DNA of 64,000 bases from Clostridium novyi NT (GTDB taxonomy: Bacteria; Bacillota; Clostridia; Clostridiales; Clostridiaceae): contig NC_008593.1 of the NCBI RefSeq assembly GCF_000014125.1, positions 62,001-126,000 on the forward strand, given 5' to 3'. How positions within the stretch are numbered: position 1 is the stretch's first letter; every line of letters starts with the position of its first letter. Below are positions 52,634 to 61,362 of the stretch, one piece after another. Made by a program: the position numbers and the translations under genes. The notes under the pieces are model-generated. The model made no database searches and had not been told where the DNA came from. It saw only the letters and a list, made by a program, of their open reading frames with translations.

Positions 52634-53206
52634 ATGATTAACAATAATAAAGATATGAGAAGACGTAAAAATGAAATAGAAAAAGAAAATCAACTACAAC
52701 AACAAATGAAGCAACGACTAGAAAACCTCCCACGTTTCGGATATAAGACAGTTAGATATTTTAGGGATAAAGCTACTATGCAAAAGGCAATAGATGATTT
52801 AATGAACAATAATATAATGAACTTAAATAGTAAAACACTTACGGAAAATTATATACAAGAAATTTATGATATGCATATATTCACATTTAAAGAAGGTATA
52901 TATATACTGACAGCTACTATTGTAGGTGGATTTTTGGGAATGTTTATTTCTATATTTCATTCAAGAAGCAAAATAGCATTGCCAATATTTAATTCTGTAT
53001 CTGCTGGAGGAACTGGCGTTAGTATAATTTTAGGATGTGGAATTGGAGCTACATTGTTTGCATTTTTTGTAGCAATACTAATGTTATATAGACCTATAAA
53101 GACAGTAAAGCCAGGATATTGTATGTTAACCATATATGGCAGTATAGAAGACAAACAAAATATAGAAAATTACTTAAAAAAATATGATCCAATAGAATTA
53201 CAATAA
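52634..53206 (+). CDS. unknown two-helix membrane protein, third gene of the CWB2-like operon
   Basis: A 190-residue protein, not firmly assigned. A basic, glutamine-rich N-terminus leads to a cytoplasmic domain (YKTVRYFRDKATMQKAIDDL), then two hydrophobic helices (about 93-112 and 124-152) rich in Gly, and a C-terminal strand-helix piece (CMLTIYGSIEDKQNIENYLK). The plan recalls general-stress-17M-like proteins, in which a split ferredoxin-like domain surrounds a glycine-rich membrane hairpin, but the match is by eye only. The ATG follows the previous stop by three bases; GGGGAGGTGTAATTT is the ribosome site. Confidence 0.6.
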   Translation: MINNNKDMRRRKNEIEKENQLQQQMKQRLENLPRFGYKTVRYFRDKATMQKAIDDLMNNNIMNLNSKTLTENYIQEIYDMHIFTFKEGIYILTATIVGGFLGMFISIFHSRSKIALPIFNSVSAGGTGVSIILGCGIGATLFAFFVAILMLYRPIKTVKPGYCMLTIYGSIEDKQNIENYLKKYDPIELQ

Positions 53207-53255
53207 ATTAATAAAAGCTGTTGATTTTATCTTTAATCAACAGCTTTTATTAATT
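53206..53255. terminator. terminator of the CWB2-like operon, also serving the DUF1657 gene
   Basis: A perfect 21-bp stem (53206-53226 / 53235-53255) around an 8-base loop, with A/T-rich ends on both sides. Confidence 0.85.
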
Positions 53256-53275
53256 ATAAATAAGTATAGAGTCAA

Positions 53276-53518
53276 TTAATTATTTTCTAAATCTTGCACA
53301 GGGGTTTTAGGTTTTGAAGATTGATATGAAGGTTCCTCACTCATAACAAAATTTATTCTACTTTGAAATGTGTTTATTGATTGATTTAAACTATCAGCTA
53401 TTTGAGTATACATTTGCTTTGCGTTTGGATCTTGAGTATCTAATGAAAATGTTAAGAAGTTAGATTCTGCACTTTTTAAAAGAGCCATAGTTTGATTTAG
53501 TTTATTTATTACAGTCAT
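53276..53518 (-). CDS. DUF1657 protein, spore-associated family
   Basis: An 80-residue helical protein. MTVINKLNQTMALLKSAESN and the following DTQDPNAKQMYTQIADSLNQ match DUF1657, a small family found in endospore formers, often beside spoVA genes. No spoVA gene is present here. Its role is unknown. TAGGAGGTATATGC precedes the ATG. The last 20 residues are polar and probably disordered. Confidence 0.8.
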   Translation of the reverse strand: MTVINKLNQTMALLKSAESNFLTFSLDTQDPNAKQMYTQIADSLNQSINTFQSRINFVMSEEPSYQSSKPKTPVQDLENN

Positions 53519-53657
53519 GCATATACCTCCTAATACGATAAATATATATTAATAGTATTTATTAATTAACAAATATATATGCTATTAAAATGCTACTTCT
53601 TTATATTTAAAAGTAGTATAATTGTAATAGGAATAACTTTATAGGGGGGTCTTTTTA

Positions 53658-53885
53658 ATGTTAAATGGTAGAAAGATCAGAGAGTTTAGATTAAATTTAG
53701 GGTATACAGCTAAGGATATAGAAAGTCTTACGAAAAATCCTAAGTATGAAACTTCTATTTCAAAATCCTATTTAGAAGAATTGGAAAGAGGGGATAAGAA
53801 GAATCCAAGTTTTCGAAAAGTAGTTGTTCTAGCAAGTATTTTAAGGTGTAAAATAGATGATTTAGTAGTAAATTCGGATATATAA
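53658..53885 (+). CDS. small XRE-family regulator
   Basis: A 75-residue stand-alone helix-turn-helix protein of XRE type (RKIREFRLNLGYTAKDIESL; SKSYLEELERGDKKNPSFRK; VLASILRCKIDDLVV). There is no extra sensor domain. A GGGGGG-containing site precedes the ATG. Similar small regulators sit near sporulation and stress genes in clostridia; the target here is unknown, with the adjacent DUF1657 gene and the three paralogues to the right as candidates. Confidence 0.8.
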   Translation: MLNGRKIREFRLNLGYTAKDIESLTKNPKYETSISKSYLEELERGDKKNPSFRKVVVLASILRCKIDDLVVNSDI

Positions 53886-53895
53886 CTATAAGTTT

Positions 53896-53930
53896 AAAAG
53901 CTATAGCGTGGAGCTATAGCTTATTTTTAT
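53896..53930 (+). terminator. terminator after the XRE gene
   Basis: AAGCTATAGC (53898-53907) / GCTATAGCTT (53913-53922) followed by ATTTTTAT. Confidence 0.75.
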
Positions 53931-54139
53931 TTAAAAAAATTTAGAATAAGTAACAAAATACATTAATTTACATAATATGAAATTAGGATAGCTAGTCCAA
54001 AGGATTTATTTATCCTACAAGTAACAATGTTATTAACAAAAATTTCGATTTATTAATTTACATTAGAATAGAAAATGATGAATGAAAGAAGAGAAATAGG
54101 ATAGCTATTAGAAAATTTAATTAGTGAGGGGAAAAAGAA

Positions 54140-54502
54140 ATGGATGAACTATGTTTAGTATCTCATTTATGTAAGTATATTGGACAAACAGTAACTATAT
54201 TTACTGAAAGTGGTGGACAATCAGGAAGAGGATTTACAGGTATATTATTAACAGTTAATAATTGTTATGTAAGACTTACAACACAAGTAGGCCCAGCACC
54301 AGGATGCGCTCTTGGAAATTGCTGTTCTGGATTTGGTGGACCAAGAAATGGTGAAGAAGATATCTGTAAGGAAGGCAAAGATAACAATAATAACAATTAT
54401 CATCATCACAACCAAAGATTTAGTTGTCATGGAAACACTGTTGGTTCTGTAACAGATATTCCTATCTGCAAAATAGTATCATTTGTTCATAACGCTCTTT
54501 AA
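54140..54502 (+). CDS. paralogue 1 of a small Cys/Gly-containing LSm-like protein
   Basis: A 120-residue protein. The conserved core is GQTVTIFTESGGQSGRGFTG followed by a strand NNCYVRLTTQVGPAP and CALGNCC, and it ends PICKIVSFVHNAL. Between these lies a variable low-complexity insert rich in Asn and His (NNNNNYHHHN). The core, two to four strands around an S/GGxGxGFTG turn, is like the small barrel of DUF2642/LSm-type spore proteins, though I cannot name the family. It has eight or more cysteines, which fits a cross-linked coat or exosporium component; that is inference. GTGAGGGGAAAAAG precedes the ATG. Confidence 0.65.
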   Translation: MDELCLVSHLCKYIGQTVTIFTESGGQSGRGFTGILLTVNNCYVRLTTQVGPAPGCALGNCCSGFGGPRNGEEDICKEGKDNNNNNYHHHNQRFSCHGNTVGSVTDIPICKIVSFVHNAL

Positions 54503-54546
54503 TTGAAGCTTAAACAAATTTTATTTTAATCTATTATTATTAAGGA

Positions 54547-54927
54547 GTGATATTAATGTGTGATATTAGTTTTGCAAAGCATATGTGTAAAAATATAGGG
54601 GAAACAGTAACTATATTTACTGAAAGTGGTGGACAATCAGGAAGAGGATTTACAGGTATATTACTAGATGTAAATAAATGTTATGTCAGACTTACAACAC
54701 ATGTAGGACCAGCGCCAGCATGTGCACTTGGAAATTGTTGTTCTCATAGAGATTCAATGGAATCACCATATGATAATGGTTATGGTGGCTATGGAGAATG
54801 TGATAGAGACGACTATGGTATGGATGGAAATGGAGTAATACGTTGTGATGCAAGAGATGTAGGATCAATTTCAGATATTCCTCTTTGCAAAATAGTAGCA
54901 TTTGTTCACAATTCATTGAACAACTAA
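54547..54927 (+). CDS. paralogue 2 of the small Cys/Gly-containing protein
   Basis: A 126-residue paralogue of the previous gene. The core is nearly the same (GETVTIFTESGGQSGRGFTG; KCYVRLTTHVGPAPACALGN), and a 62-base stretch of DNA is identical (54602-54663 versus 54186-54247). The insert differs: here it is rich in Asp, Gly and Tyr (NGYGGYGECDRDDYGMDG). The end, PLCKIVAFVHNSL, matches. The start lies at ATG 54547 or 54556; AAGGAGTGATATT favours ATG 54556 (MCDISFAK). It probably shares a transcript with paralogue 1, 45 bases upstream. Confidence 0.65.
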   Translation: MILMCDISFAKHMCKNIGETVTIFTESGGQSGRGFTGILLDVNKCYVRLTTHVGPAPACALGNCCSHRDSMESPYDNGYGGYGECDRDDYGMDGNGVIRCDARDVGSISDIPLCKIVAFVHNSLNN

Positions 54928-54947
54928 TTTAAAAATATAGTATTTTA

Positions 54948-54980
54948 TTTGACACCAATGTTTATTGGTGTCAAATTTTT
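54948..54980 (+). terminator. terminator after paralogue 2
   Basis: TTTGACACCAAT (54948-54959) / ATTGGTGTCAAA (54964-54975), loop GTTT, then T5. Confidence 0.85.
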
Positions 54981-55063
54981 ATATCATAAAAAAGTATAAA
55001 AATTCATAAATATAAATTACAAATATAAGTTTATTATTATAAGTTTTTAGGAAGTGATATATT

Positions 55064-55393
55064 ATGAATAAAGACAAAACAGTTAAAATAAAAAATAGTG
55101 TAGACAAAAATATGAAACTATCGTCGCATTTTTCAAAGTACATAGGACAAACGGTAACTATATTTGTGACAACTGGAGGGGGAGGCGGACTAGGATTTAC
55201 TGGAGTTGTTTTAAGTGTAAATAGATGTTTTTTAAGGCTTATAACTAGAGTCGGTTCTGCACCAGAGTGTCCGGTTGGTAATGGATGTTCTTTTCCTGTG
55301 AAAAATGATTATAAAACGGTGTGTAATAATCTAGGAACTATTACAGACATTCCAATTGATAAAATAGTAGCTTTTACTCATAATGTGTTATAA
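55064..55393 (+). CDS. paralogue 3 of the small Cys/Gly-containing protein
   Basis: A 109-residue, more divergent paralogue. The core is GQTVTIFVTTGGGGGLGFTG, then NRCFLRLITRVGSAPECPVG, and the end is PIDKIVAFTHNVL. The central insert is almost absent. An extra lysine-rich N-terminus (about 20 residues) is present. It lies beyond a terminator from paralogue 2, so it is transcribed separately. AGGAAGTGATATATT precedes the ATG. Same uncertain assignment as its neighbours. Confidence 0.62.
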   Translation: MNKDKTVKIKNSVDKNMKLSSHFSKYIGQTVTIFVTTGGGGGLGFTGVVLSVNRCFLRLITRVGSAPECPVGNGCSFPVKNDYKTVCNNLGTITDIPIDKIVAFTHNVL

Positions 55394-55407
55394 AATTAAA
55401 ATCTCTT

Positions 55408-55442
55408 AAGATTGTTTAAAACTTTTAAACAATCTTTTTTTT
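55408..55442 (+). terminator. terminator after paralogue 3
   Basis: AAGATTGTTTAAA (55408-55420) / TTTAAACAATCTT (55424-55436) followed by T6. Confidence 0.85.
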
Positions 55443-55604
55443 ATAAAAAAATTATAAATATTTTATTAAACTGAAAAACTTATAATACGACAAATTAATT
55501 TTATATTTCAACAATTAGGAATATAATTTATTGCATATTGAACATAATACATATATAATGGTTAGGTTAATGAAATAAAAACGAACATTTGGAAGGAAGT
55601 TAAT

Positions 55605-57191
55605 ATGGAAAAAATTAAGTTTGAAAATTTACCAATATCAGATGAAATAAAAAGTGCAATTGCGGATATGGGATTTGAAGAACCTTCTCCAATTCAAGAA
55701 AAGGCAATTCCTTTTATATTAAGTGGAAAAGATATAATAGGGCAAGCACAAACAGGAACAGGAAAGACAGCAGCTTTTGGAATACCGGCTTTAGATACTA
55801 TAGATCTTAATAATAGAAATTTACAAATCATGGTACTATGTCCTACAAGAGAATTAGCAATACAAGCAACTCAAGAAATTACAAAGCTTGGAAAATATAA
55901 AAAAGGATTAAATGTCCTTGCTATATATGGAGGGCAACCAATAGATCGTCAAATAAAAGCTCTAAAAAGAGGAGTTCAAATAGTAATAGGAACACCAGGA
56001 CGAGTTATAGATCATATAAATCGTAAAACTCTAAAAACTGACAATATAAAAATGGTAGTTCTAGATGAAGCAGATGAAATGCTAGACATGGGATTTAGAG
56101 ACGATATAGAAACAATAATCCAATCTGTACCAGAAAACAGACAAACTATACTATTCTCGGCTACAATGCCTAAGGCTATAGTTGAATTAAGTAAGAAATA
56201 TCAAACTAAAGCTGAATTCATAAAAGTTGTTCATAGACAATTAACAGTCCCTAATATAGAACAAAGATATATAGAAGTTAAAGAAAACTTTAAAATCGAA
56301 GTATTATCAAGATTAATAGATATGAGAAATCCTAAATTATCAGTAATCTTCTGTAATACAAAGAAAAGAGTTGATGAAGTAGTATCTGAACTTCAATCAA
56401 GAGGATATTTTGCTGAAGGACTTCATGGTGATATGAAGCAACCTCAAAGAGACCGTGTAATGAGCAAGTTTAGAAATGGTACTATTGAAATCTTAGTTGC
56501 AACAGACGTAGCGGCAAGAGGTATAGATGTTGATGATGTAGAAGCAGTATTTAACTACGATTTACCTCAAGATGAAGAGTATTATGTTCACAGAATAGGA
56601 AGAACAGGAAGAGCGGGAAGGTCAGGAATAGCATTTACTTTTGTTGCAGGAAAAGCAATGCGTAAGCTAAGAGATATAGAAAGATACACGAAAACAAAAA
56701 TTAAACGTGCGGAAATTCCATCAGCTAATGATGTAGAAGAATTTAAAGCTAATACTTTCTTAGAAAAAGTTAAAAATACTATAGAAGATGGACATTTAGG
56801 AAAATATATAGATTATATAGAAAACTTACTTGATGAAGATTTTGCTACTATAGATATAGCTTCAGCTTTACTTAAAATGGCTTTAGGTGAAGAAAAGAAA
56901 GAAGAGGTTATAGAAATTCAAGAAGAAATCGGAGAAACTGGTGCAGAACCTGGAATGGTTAGACTATTTATAAATATAGGACGTAATCATAAAATCCAAG
57001 CTAGAGACGTAATTGGTGCAATTGCTGGAGAAACTGGAATACCAGGAAAAGTAATAGGTAAAATCGATATATATGAGAAATTTACTTTTGTTGAAGTGCC
57101 AAGAGAAAATGCTAGAGAAGTATTAGGAATAATGAAGAATAATACAATAAAGGGCAAAAAGATAAATATAGAACCTGCTAACGCAAGATAG
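55605..57191 (+). CDS. DEAD-box ATP-dependent RNA helicase with DbpA-type RNA-binding domain
   Basis: A 528-residue helicase. The motifs are Q (FEEPSPIQEKAIP), I (AQTGTGKT), Ia (PTRELA), II (VLDEADEM), III (SAT), IV-V (VATDVAARGIDV) and VI (HRIGRTGRAGR). After a linker, a C-terminal RRM-like DbpA domain follows at about 445-525 (VRLFINIGRNHKIQARDVIG). Such enzymes unwind rRNA during 50S assembly or act in cold-shock mRNA turnover (CshA/DeaD/DbpA group). It lacks the basic tail of E. coli DeaD. GGAAGGAAGTTAAT precedes the ATG. A 210-base AT-rich leader lies ahead, in which I see no clear structure after the previous terminator. Confidence 0.93.
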   Translation: MEKIKFENLPISDEIKSAIADMGFEEPSPIQEKAIPFILSGKDIIGQAQTGTGKTAAFGIPALDTIDLNNRNLQIMVLCPTRELAIQATQEITKLGKYKKGLNVLAIYGGQPIDRQIKALKRGVQIVIGTPGRVIDHINRKTLKTDNIKMVVLDEADEMLDMGFRDDIETIIQSVPENRQTILFSATMPKAIVELSKKYQTKAEFIKVVHRQLTVPNIEQRYIEVKENFKIEVLSRLIDMRNPKLSVIFCNTKKRVDEVVSELQSRGYFAEGLHGDMKQPQRDRVMSKFRNGTIEILVATDVAARGIDVDDVEAVFNYDLPQDEEYYVHRIGRTGRAGRSGIAFTFVAGKAMRKLRDIERYTKTKIKRAEIPSANDVEEFKANTFLEKVKNTIEDGHLGKYIDYIENLLDEDFATIDIASALLKMALGEEKKEEVIEIQEEIGETGAEPGMVRLFINIGRNHKIQARDVIGAIAGETGIPGKVIGKIDIYEKFTFVEVPRENAREVLGIMKNNTIKGKKINIEPANAR

Positions 57192-57197
57192 AGGTTG

Positions 57198-57243
57198 AAA
57201 ATAAACCATAAGTTACATTAAGGACTTATGGTTTATTTTATTT
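57198..57243. terminator. terminator after the helicase gene
   Basis: AAAATAAACCATAAGT (57198-57213) / ACTTATGGTTTATTTT (57224-57239), usable in both directions, between convergent genes. Confidence 0.88.
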
Positions 57244-57244
57244 A

Positions 57245-58317
57245 TTATATATCATTTACTGTATCCACGATAAACACAGTGTTTTCTTGAGAAAGGTCCA
57301 AAGTTATAGGATTATCTAGTTTACAATTATTTTTATCAAAAATTATATTAACTACAGGTCTTAAAGGAAGTGAGGCATTTTGTTTTAATACTATTGCTGA
57401 ATCTCCTGTATTTAATTTTACTATTGTGCCAGAAGGGTAAGCTGCTATATTTTTAACAAAAGCATCTACAAGTTTTTTATCAAAAATAGTCTGGCTCATA
57501 GCAATAAGATATTCTAATGCTTTATAAACTTCCATTTTTGTATAACCACTAAAGTCAGAAACTAAGTTATCAAAGGTATTACATATTGACACAATCTTAA
57601 CCGTTTCATGAAGTTGTTCATCACTAAGTCCTAAAGGAAATCCTGTACATCGAAATGTTCATGGTGCATAAGTATAATTGCCTTTGATATGTAACTTATA
57701 TCTTCTTTTTGATTTATAATTTCATATCCATCTATAGTATGGCTTTTAAAAATTTCAAATTCTTCTTTTGATAAATTACCATTTCTAAATCTTTCAACTA
57801 TATCTTTAGGAGTTAAAAGTTTACCTATATCGTGTAATAAAGCTCCTATGGCCAGTTCTTTAAGACGATTTTCAGGGTATTTTAGATAAACCCCAAGTAT
57901 TAAAGATAAAACGCATACATTTATTGAATGTTCATAAAGATATTTATCCTTAGATTTAATATCGCAAATATTAACCATTACGTCCTCACGAGATAATATA
58001 ATATCAATTATATTATTAACTACAGTATAAATTTCTTTTGATGGGTAGCTTTGCTTAGAAATAAATTTAGTAAATTCACTTTTTAAAACTGCCTTAGTTT
58101 CTTCGCGAGTTTGTTCTGAAATAATTTCATCCATTTGAATATCTTTAGAAAATTCATCATCTATAAAAACAGAAAATAATCCTATATTAGTTAATCTCAT
58201 TTTGTATCCAGGTTTTAATTTTGTGCCTTTAGAAAGTAGTAATCTACCAGAGGCATCATAAATTGGTTTTGCTAGTATTTGGCCATCTTTTATTTGTGAA
58301 ATAGATATTTTTCTCAT
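57245..58317 (-). pseudogene. HD-GYP domain phosphodiesterase, broken by a one-base deletion
   Basis: The first 225 codons (from ATG 58317, AAGGAGAATC upstream) encode an N-terminal segment and an HD-GYP domain: YEHSINVCVLSLILG, LLHDIGKLLTP, and MHHEHFD. The frame then shifts and stops after VQDFL. Without the shift the protein continues TGFPLGLSDEQLHETVKIVS, into SICNTFDNLVSD, and runs to the stop at 57245. The family reads HHExxDGTGFP, so a single G is missing from the GGT codon near 57646-57649. The full protein would be about 357 residues, a c-di-GMP phosphodiesterase. The break removes half the active domain. A sequencing error is the alternative. Confidence 0.85.
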
Positions 58318-58456
58318 AGTTAAGGATTCTCCTTGTATAAAGTAAAATCATTATTAATAATAAAAACTACACATATATATTAATGATAACATACAATTTA
58401 GATAATAAAAATACAATAATTACTTTCTTGAGGTAAAATAGTATACAAATGTTAAT

Positions 58457-58485
58457 TTGACAGGAACATATTCCGTTAATAGTAT
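58457..58485 (+). promoter_or_regulatory. putative promoter of the H-NOX chemoreceptor gene
   Basis: TTGACA (58457-58462) with TAGTAT (58480-58485) at 17-base spacing. The -10 is weak; the perfect -35 is the main support. The rest of the 58.32-58.60 kb gap is AT-rich without obvious structure. No sigma-D type motility promoter was found. Confidence 0.4.
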
Positions 58486-58601
58486 ATTTTTGTCGTTTAA
58501 TGTAATTGATGATTACAAACATATAAAAATAATATATAATTAAATTAGTGCTACATTTTGGATTTATTGTATATTAATAAATATTACTGGAGGTATAAAT
58601 A

Positions 58602-60401
58602 ATGAAAGGTACTATTGTTGCGACTTGGATTAATACATGCCGAAAAATTTATGATAAAAATACAGTTGCACTTGCTATGCAATCAGTTGGGTGGAAAGAA
58701 AACAGAATATTTTCTCCCATAGAGGATGTTGATGATAGATATGTACAGGACATAATGAAGTACATATCTGAAAGTAGGAACATAAGCATAAATGAATTAT
58801 GGAGAGCTATAGGAAAAGATAATATAAAAACCTTCTTTAAAGATTTTCCAGCTTTTTTTGAACATGAAAATCTATATTCATTTTTTAGATCTATGTTTGA
58901 TGTTCACGTTGAAATGGTTAAAAAGTTTAAGGGCGCAAAGCCACCTATTATTGATATAAAGCCAATATCAAGTAAAAAAGCTATTTTTAAATACAATTCC
59001 AAAAGAGAAATGTATGATTATTGTTTAGGATTAATTGATGGAAGTTCGGAGTATTTTAAGGAAAATTTAGAGGTAAAAGAAATTAGTAGAAGTAGTGGTG
59101 AACTAGTATTAGAATTCACATTTGAAAATGATATTTTTTATAAAAGAGTTTATAAGTTTAATAAGATGCTATCTTTTGGATTTATGAAAAGTATACCTGC
59201 AAAAGTTGGTGTTTTAACATTTATAATATCCTTACTTGTTGGTATTCCTATGTTTGGGTTTACAAATATACTAAAAGAACTAGGTATAGCTGTTATATCA
59301 TCTTTAGCATCAGCATTTGCTATATCTGTACTACTTAGGCCAGTAGGTTTAATTAAAAAAGAAATAAATAATATCAATAAAAATAATTATACTGAGGATG
59401 GACAGATTGTTACAGGGGATGTTTTTGAAGACATATATGAATTATTAAAAGAACATAGAAAAGGTGTACGAGCAGATTTTGTTGGCTTTAAGGGTGTTAC
59501 AGATGAAATGGGTACATTTGTTAGAAATATAAATAAAATATCTGATTCCATGATGTCTACGTCTGAAGAGATATCAGGGGTAGTTGAGCAAGTTGCAGAC
59601 GCTGCTATAAGCCAAGCTGAAAATACTCAAGATGCTGCTACTATTTTAAATGGAAATATAGAAGCTTTAAAAAATATTGTTAATGTTGAAAATGAAAATA
59701 AAGAACAGTTAGAACAGGCAATAAGCAAGATTGATAATAGTTATAATAATGTTGATAATTCAAGTAAAAATATAATAGAGTCACTTAATAAGTTTAAAGA
59801 AGTAAGAAATAATGGAATGGAACTTGAAGATAAAGCTCATAGCATAACTGACATTGTTTCAATTGTTTCTCAAATATCAGAACAGACAAATCTTTTAGCG
59901 CTAAATGCATCAATTGAAGCAGCAAGAGCAGGAGAAGCAGGAAAGGGATTTTCAGTTGTAGCTGAAGAGGTTAGAAAGCTTGCAGAACAAACACAAGAAG
60001 CTGTGGAGCAAATAAATACTAATCTTGGAGAGTTTGTAGAGGCTATTAAGAATTTAGTTACAAAAATAGACTCTCAATACTCAGTTTTGGAAAAGGAAAC
60101 TGGAAGTCTTAAAGAAGTTAGGGATATAAGCTTAGATGCTACTAATGCAATACAAACTGTATCTGCATCTATGATAAAAACAATAGATGAATTAACTTCA
60201 GAATCACAAACTATAGCAGAGATATATAATAACATAGAATCTTTATCAGCAATTGCTGAGGAAAATTCAGCATCTTCAGAAGAAGTTAGTGCAAGTGTAT
60301 CTAACTATACTAGTGAAATAAAGAACTTAATTAGTAGTATTTCAGAGTTTAAAAATCTAACAGAACAGTTTAAAGATGAATTAAGAAAATATAAGATATA
60401 A
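58602..60401 (+). CDS. H-NOX (haem nitric-oxide/oxygen-binding) methyl-accepting chemotaxis protein
   Basis: A 599-residue chemoreceptor. Residues 1-180 are an H-NOX domain aligning without gaps to the Thermoanaerobacter protein as I recall it: proximal haem ligand His102, YxSxR propionate motif Tyr131-Ser133-Arg135, and the distal oxygen-binding trio Trp9, Asn74 and Tyr140. Two membrane helices lie at about 200-245 with almost no extracellular loop. A short HAMP-like linker follows, and then a long methyl-accepting signalling coiled coil (about 320-590) with the hairpin tip [20 protein letters not shown]. It should signal to CheA in response to O2 or NO bound in the cytoplasm. A similar receptor was studied from C. 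botulinum (SONO). GGAGGTATAAAT precedes the ATG. Confidence 0.95.
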   Translation: MKGTIVATWINTCRKIYDKNTVALAMQSVGWKENRIFSPIEDVDDRYVQDIMKYISESRNISINELWRAIGKDNIKTFFKDFPAFFEHENLYSFFRSMFDVHVEMVKKFKGAKPPIIDIKPISSKKAIFKYNSKREMYDYCLGLIDGSSEYFKENLEVKEISRSSGELVLEFTFENDIFYKRVYKFNKMLSFGFMKSIPAKVGVLTFIISLLVGIPMFGFTNILKELGIAVISSLASAFAISVLLRPVGLIKKEINNINKNNYTEDGQIVTGDVFEDIYELLKEHRKGVRADFVGFKGVTDEMGTFVRNINKISDSMMSTSEEISGVVEQVADAAISQAENTQDAATILNGNIEALKNIVNVENENKEQLEQAISKIDNSYNNVDNSSKNIIESLNKFKEVRNNGMELEDKAHSITDIVSIVSQISEQTNLLALNASIEAARAGEAGKGFSVVAEEVRKLAEQTQEAVEQINTNLGEFVEAIKNLVTKIDSQYSVLEKETGSLKEVRDISLDATNAIQTVSASMIKTIDELTSESQTIAEIYNNIESLSAIAEENSASSEEVSASVSNYTSEIKNLISSISEFKNLTEQFKDELRKYKI

Positions 60402-60438
60402 ATAAAAGTCCTAGCAGTTATCTGTTAGGACTTATTTA
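60401..60438. terminator. bidirectional terminator
   Basis: AAGTCCTAGCAG (from about 60406) pairs with CTGTTAGGACTT (60422-60433, one G-U pair) and has A/T runs at both ends. It lies between the chemoreceptor and the convergent radical SAM gene. Confidence 0.75.
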
Positions 60439-61324
60439 TTCCCCTTAAATCAAAATCTGGAATAAAACTTTCAGAGGCTGTTCCCTCATCTTGTATAAAA
60501 GCATTTTTAATTCCTAGATTTAAACAATAATTTATTAAAGCATCATAATGTTTTTTAGTAACCTTTCTGTTTATTTCAGGATATTTTGCAAGGTTTTTGG
60601 TTGGAGTATATTGATTCATTATACTTATGTATATAGAATCTTTATATGTTTTATATAGATAATCTATTATTTTTTTTGAATCAAATAAAAGACTTGGTAT
60701 CATTAAGTGCCTTACAATAACGCCTTTTTTCATAATTCCCTTATGATCAAATTCAGGTGTTCCAACTTGTTTAAACATCTCCATTATGGCCTTGGATGCT
60801 ACCTTAAAATAATCGGGAGCATTAGAATATTTAATTGCATAGGAATCTTTAAAATATTTAAAATCTGGAAGATATATATCAACATAGCCATTTAATAATT
60901 TTAGTGTTTCTATGTTTTCATAACTGTTTGTATTATAGACAATGGGAATATTGAGTCCCCTCATTTTGGCTATTTTAAGAGCAGATATTATTTGAGGTAC
61001 AAAGTGTGTTGGAGTTACTAAATTTATATTAGTTGCACCTCTTTGTTGTTGTTCTAAAAATATTTCGCTTAAACGTTCAATGGAAACTTCCTGTCCAACA
61101 CCATCTGTGCTAATGGCGTAGTTTTGACAGAAAACACATTTTAAATTACAGTTTGAAAAAAATACTGTGCCAGAGCCATTGCTTCCTGAAATACAAGGCT
61201 CTTCCCAGGCGTGTAGTGATACTCTGGCAAGTTTTACTTTGTCTTTTGATTTGCAAAAACCGATATCTCCATTAAATCTATTTACGTTACAATTTCTATA
61301 ACATAAATTACAGTTTTCTAACAT
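60425..61324 (-). CDS. radical SAM protein, PflA-like activating-enzyme family
   Basis: A 299-residue radical SAM enzyme. An N-terminal cysteine cluster (CNLCYRNCNVNRF, then GFC) precedes the SAM/4Fe-4S motif CNLKCVFCQ at about residues 59-67. Further features are VDIYLPDFKYF and the C-terminal FIPDFDLRGI. It matches the AmmeMemoRadiSam/PflA-like branch of stand-alone proteins in anaerobes. Its target is unknown: no pyruvate-formate-lyase-like glycyl radical enzyme is encoded nearby. The ATG follows AAAGGATGTGATTTT. Its relation to the YkvI-like gene 38 bases upstream suggests a shared transcript. Confidence 0.85.
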   Translation of the reverse strand: MLENCNLCYRNCNVNRFNGDIGFCKSKDKVKLARVSLHAWEEPCISGSNGSGTVFFSNCNLKCVFCQNYAISTDGVGQEVSIERLSEIFLEQQQRGATNINLVTPTHFVPQIISALKIAKMRGLNIPIVYNTNSYENIETLKLLNGYVDIYLPDFKYFKDSYAIKYSNAPDYFKVASKAIMEMFKQVGTPEFDHKGIMKKGVIVRHLMIPSLLFDSKKIIDYLYKTYKDSIYISIMNQYTPTKNLAKYPEINRKVTKKHYDALINYCLNLGIKNAFIQDEGTASESFIPDFDLRGINKS

Positions 61325-61362
61325 AAAATCACATCCTTTGTTACTATATAAATTTTTATCAT

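Noticed and set aside
54248..54916. Antisense frames across the Cys/Gly paralogues, including a histidine- and leucine-rich one
   Set aside because: They reflect the codon pattern of the sense genes, and the two antisense products do not resemble each other, while the sense products do.
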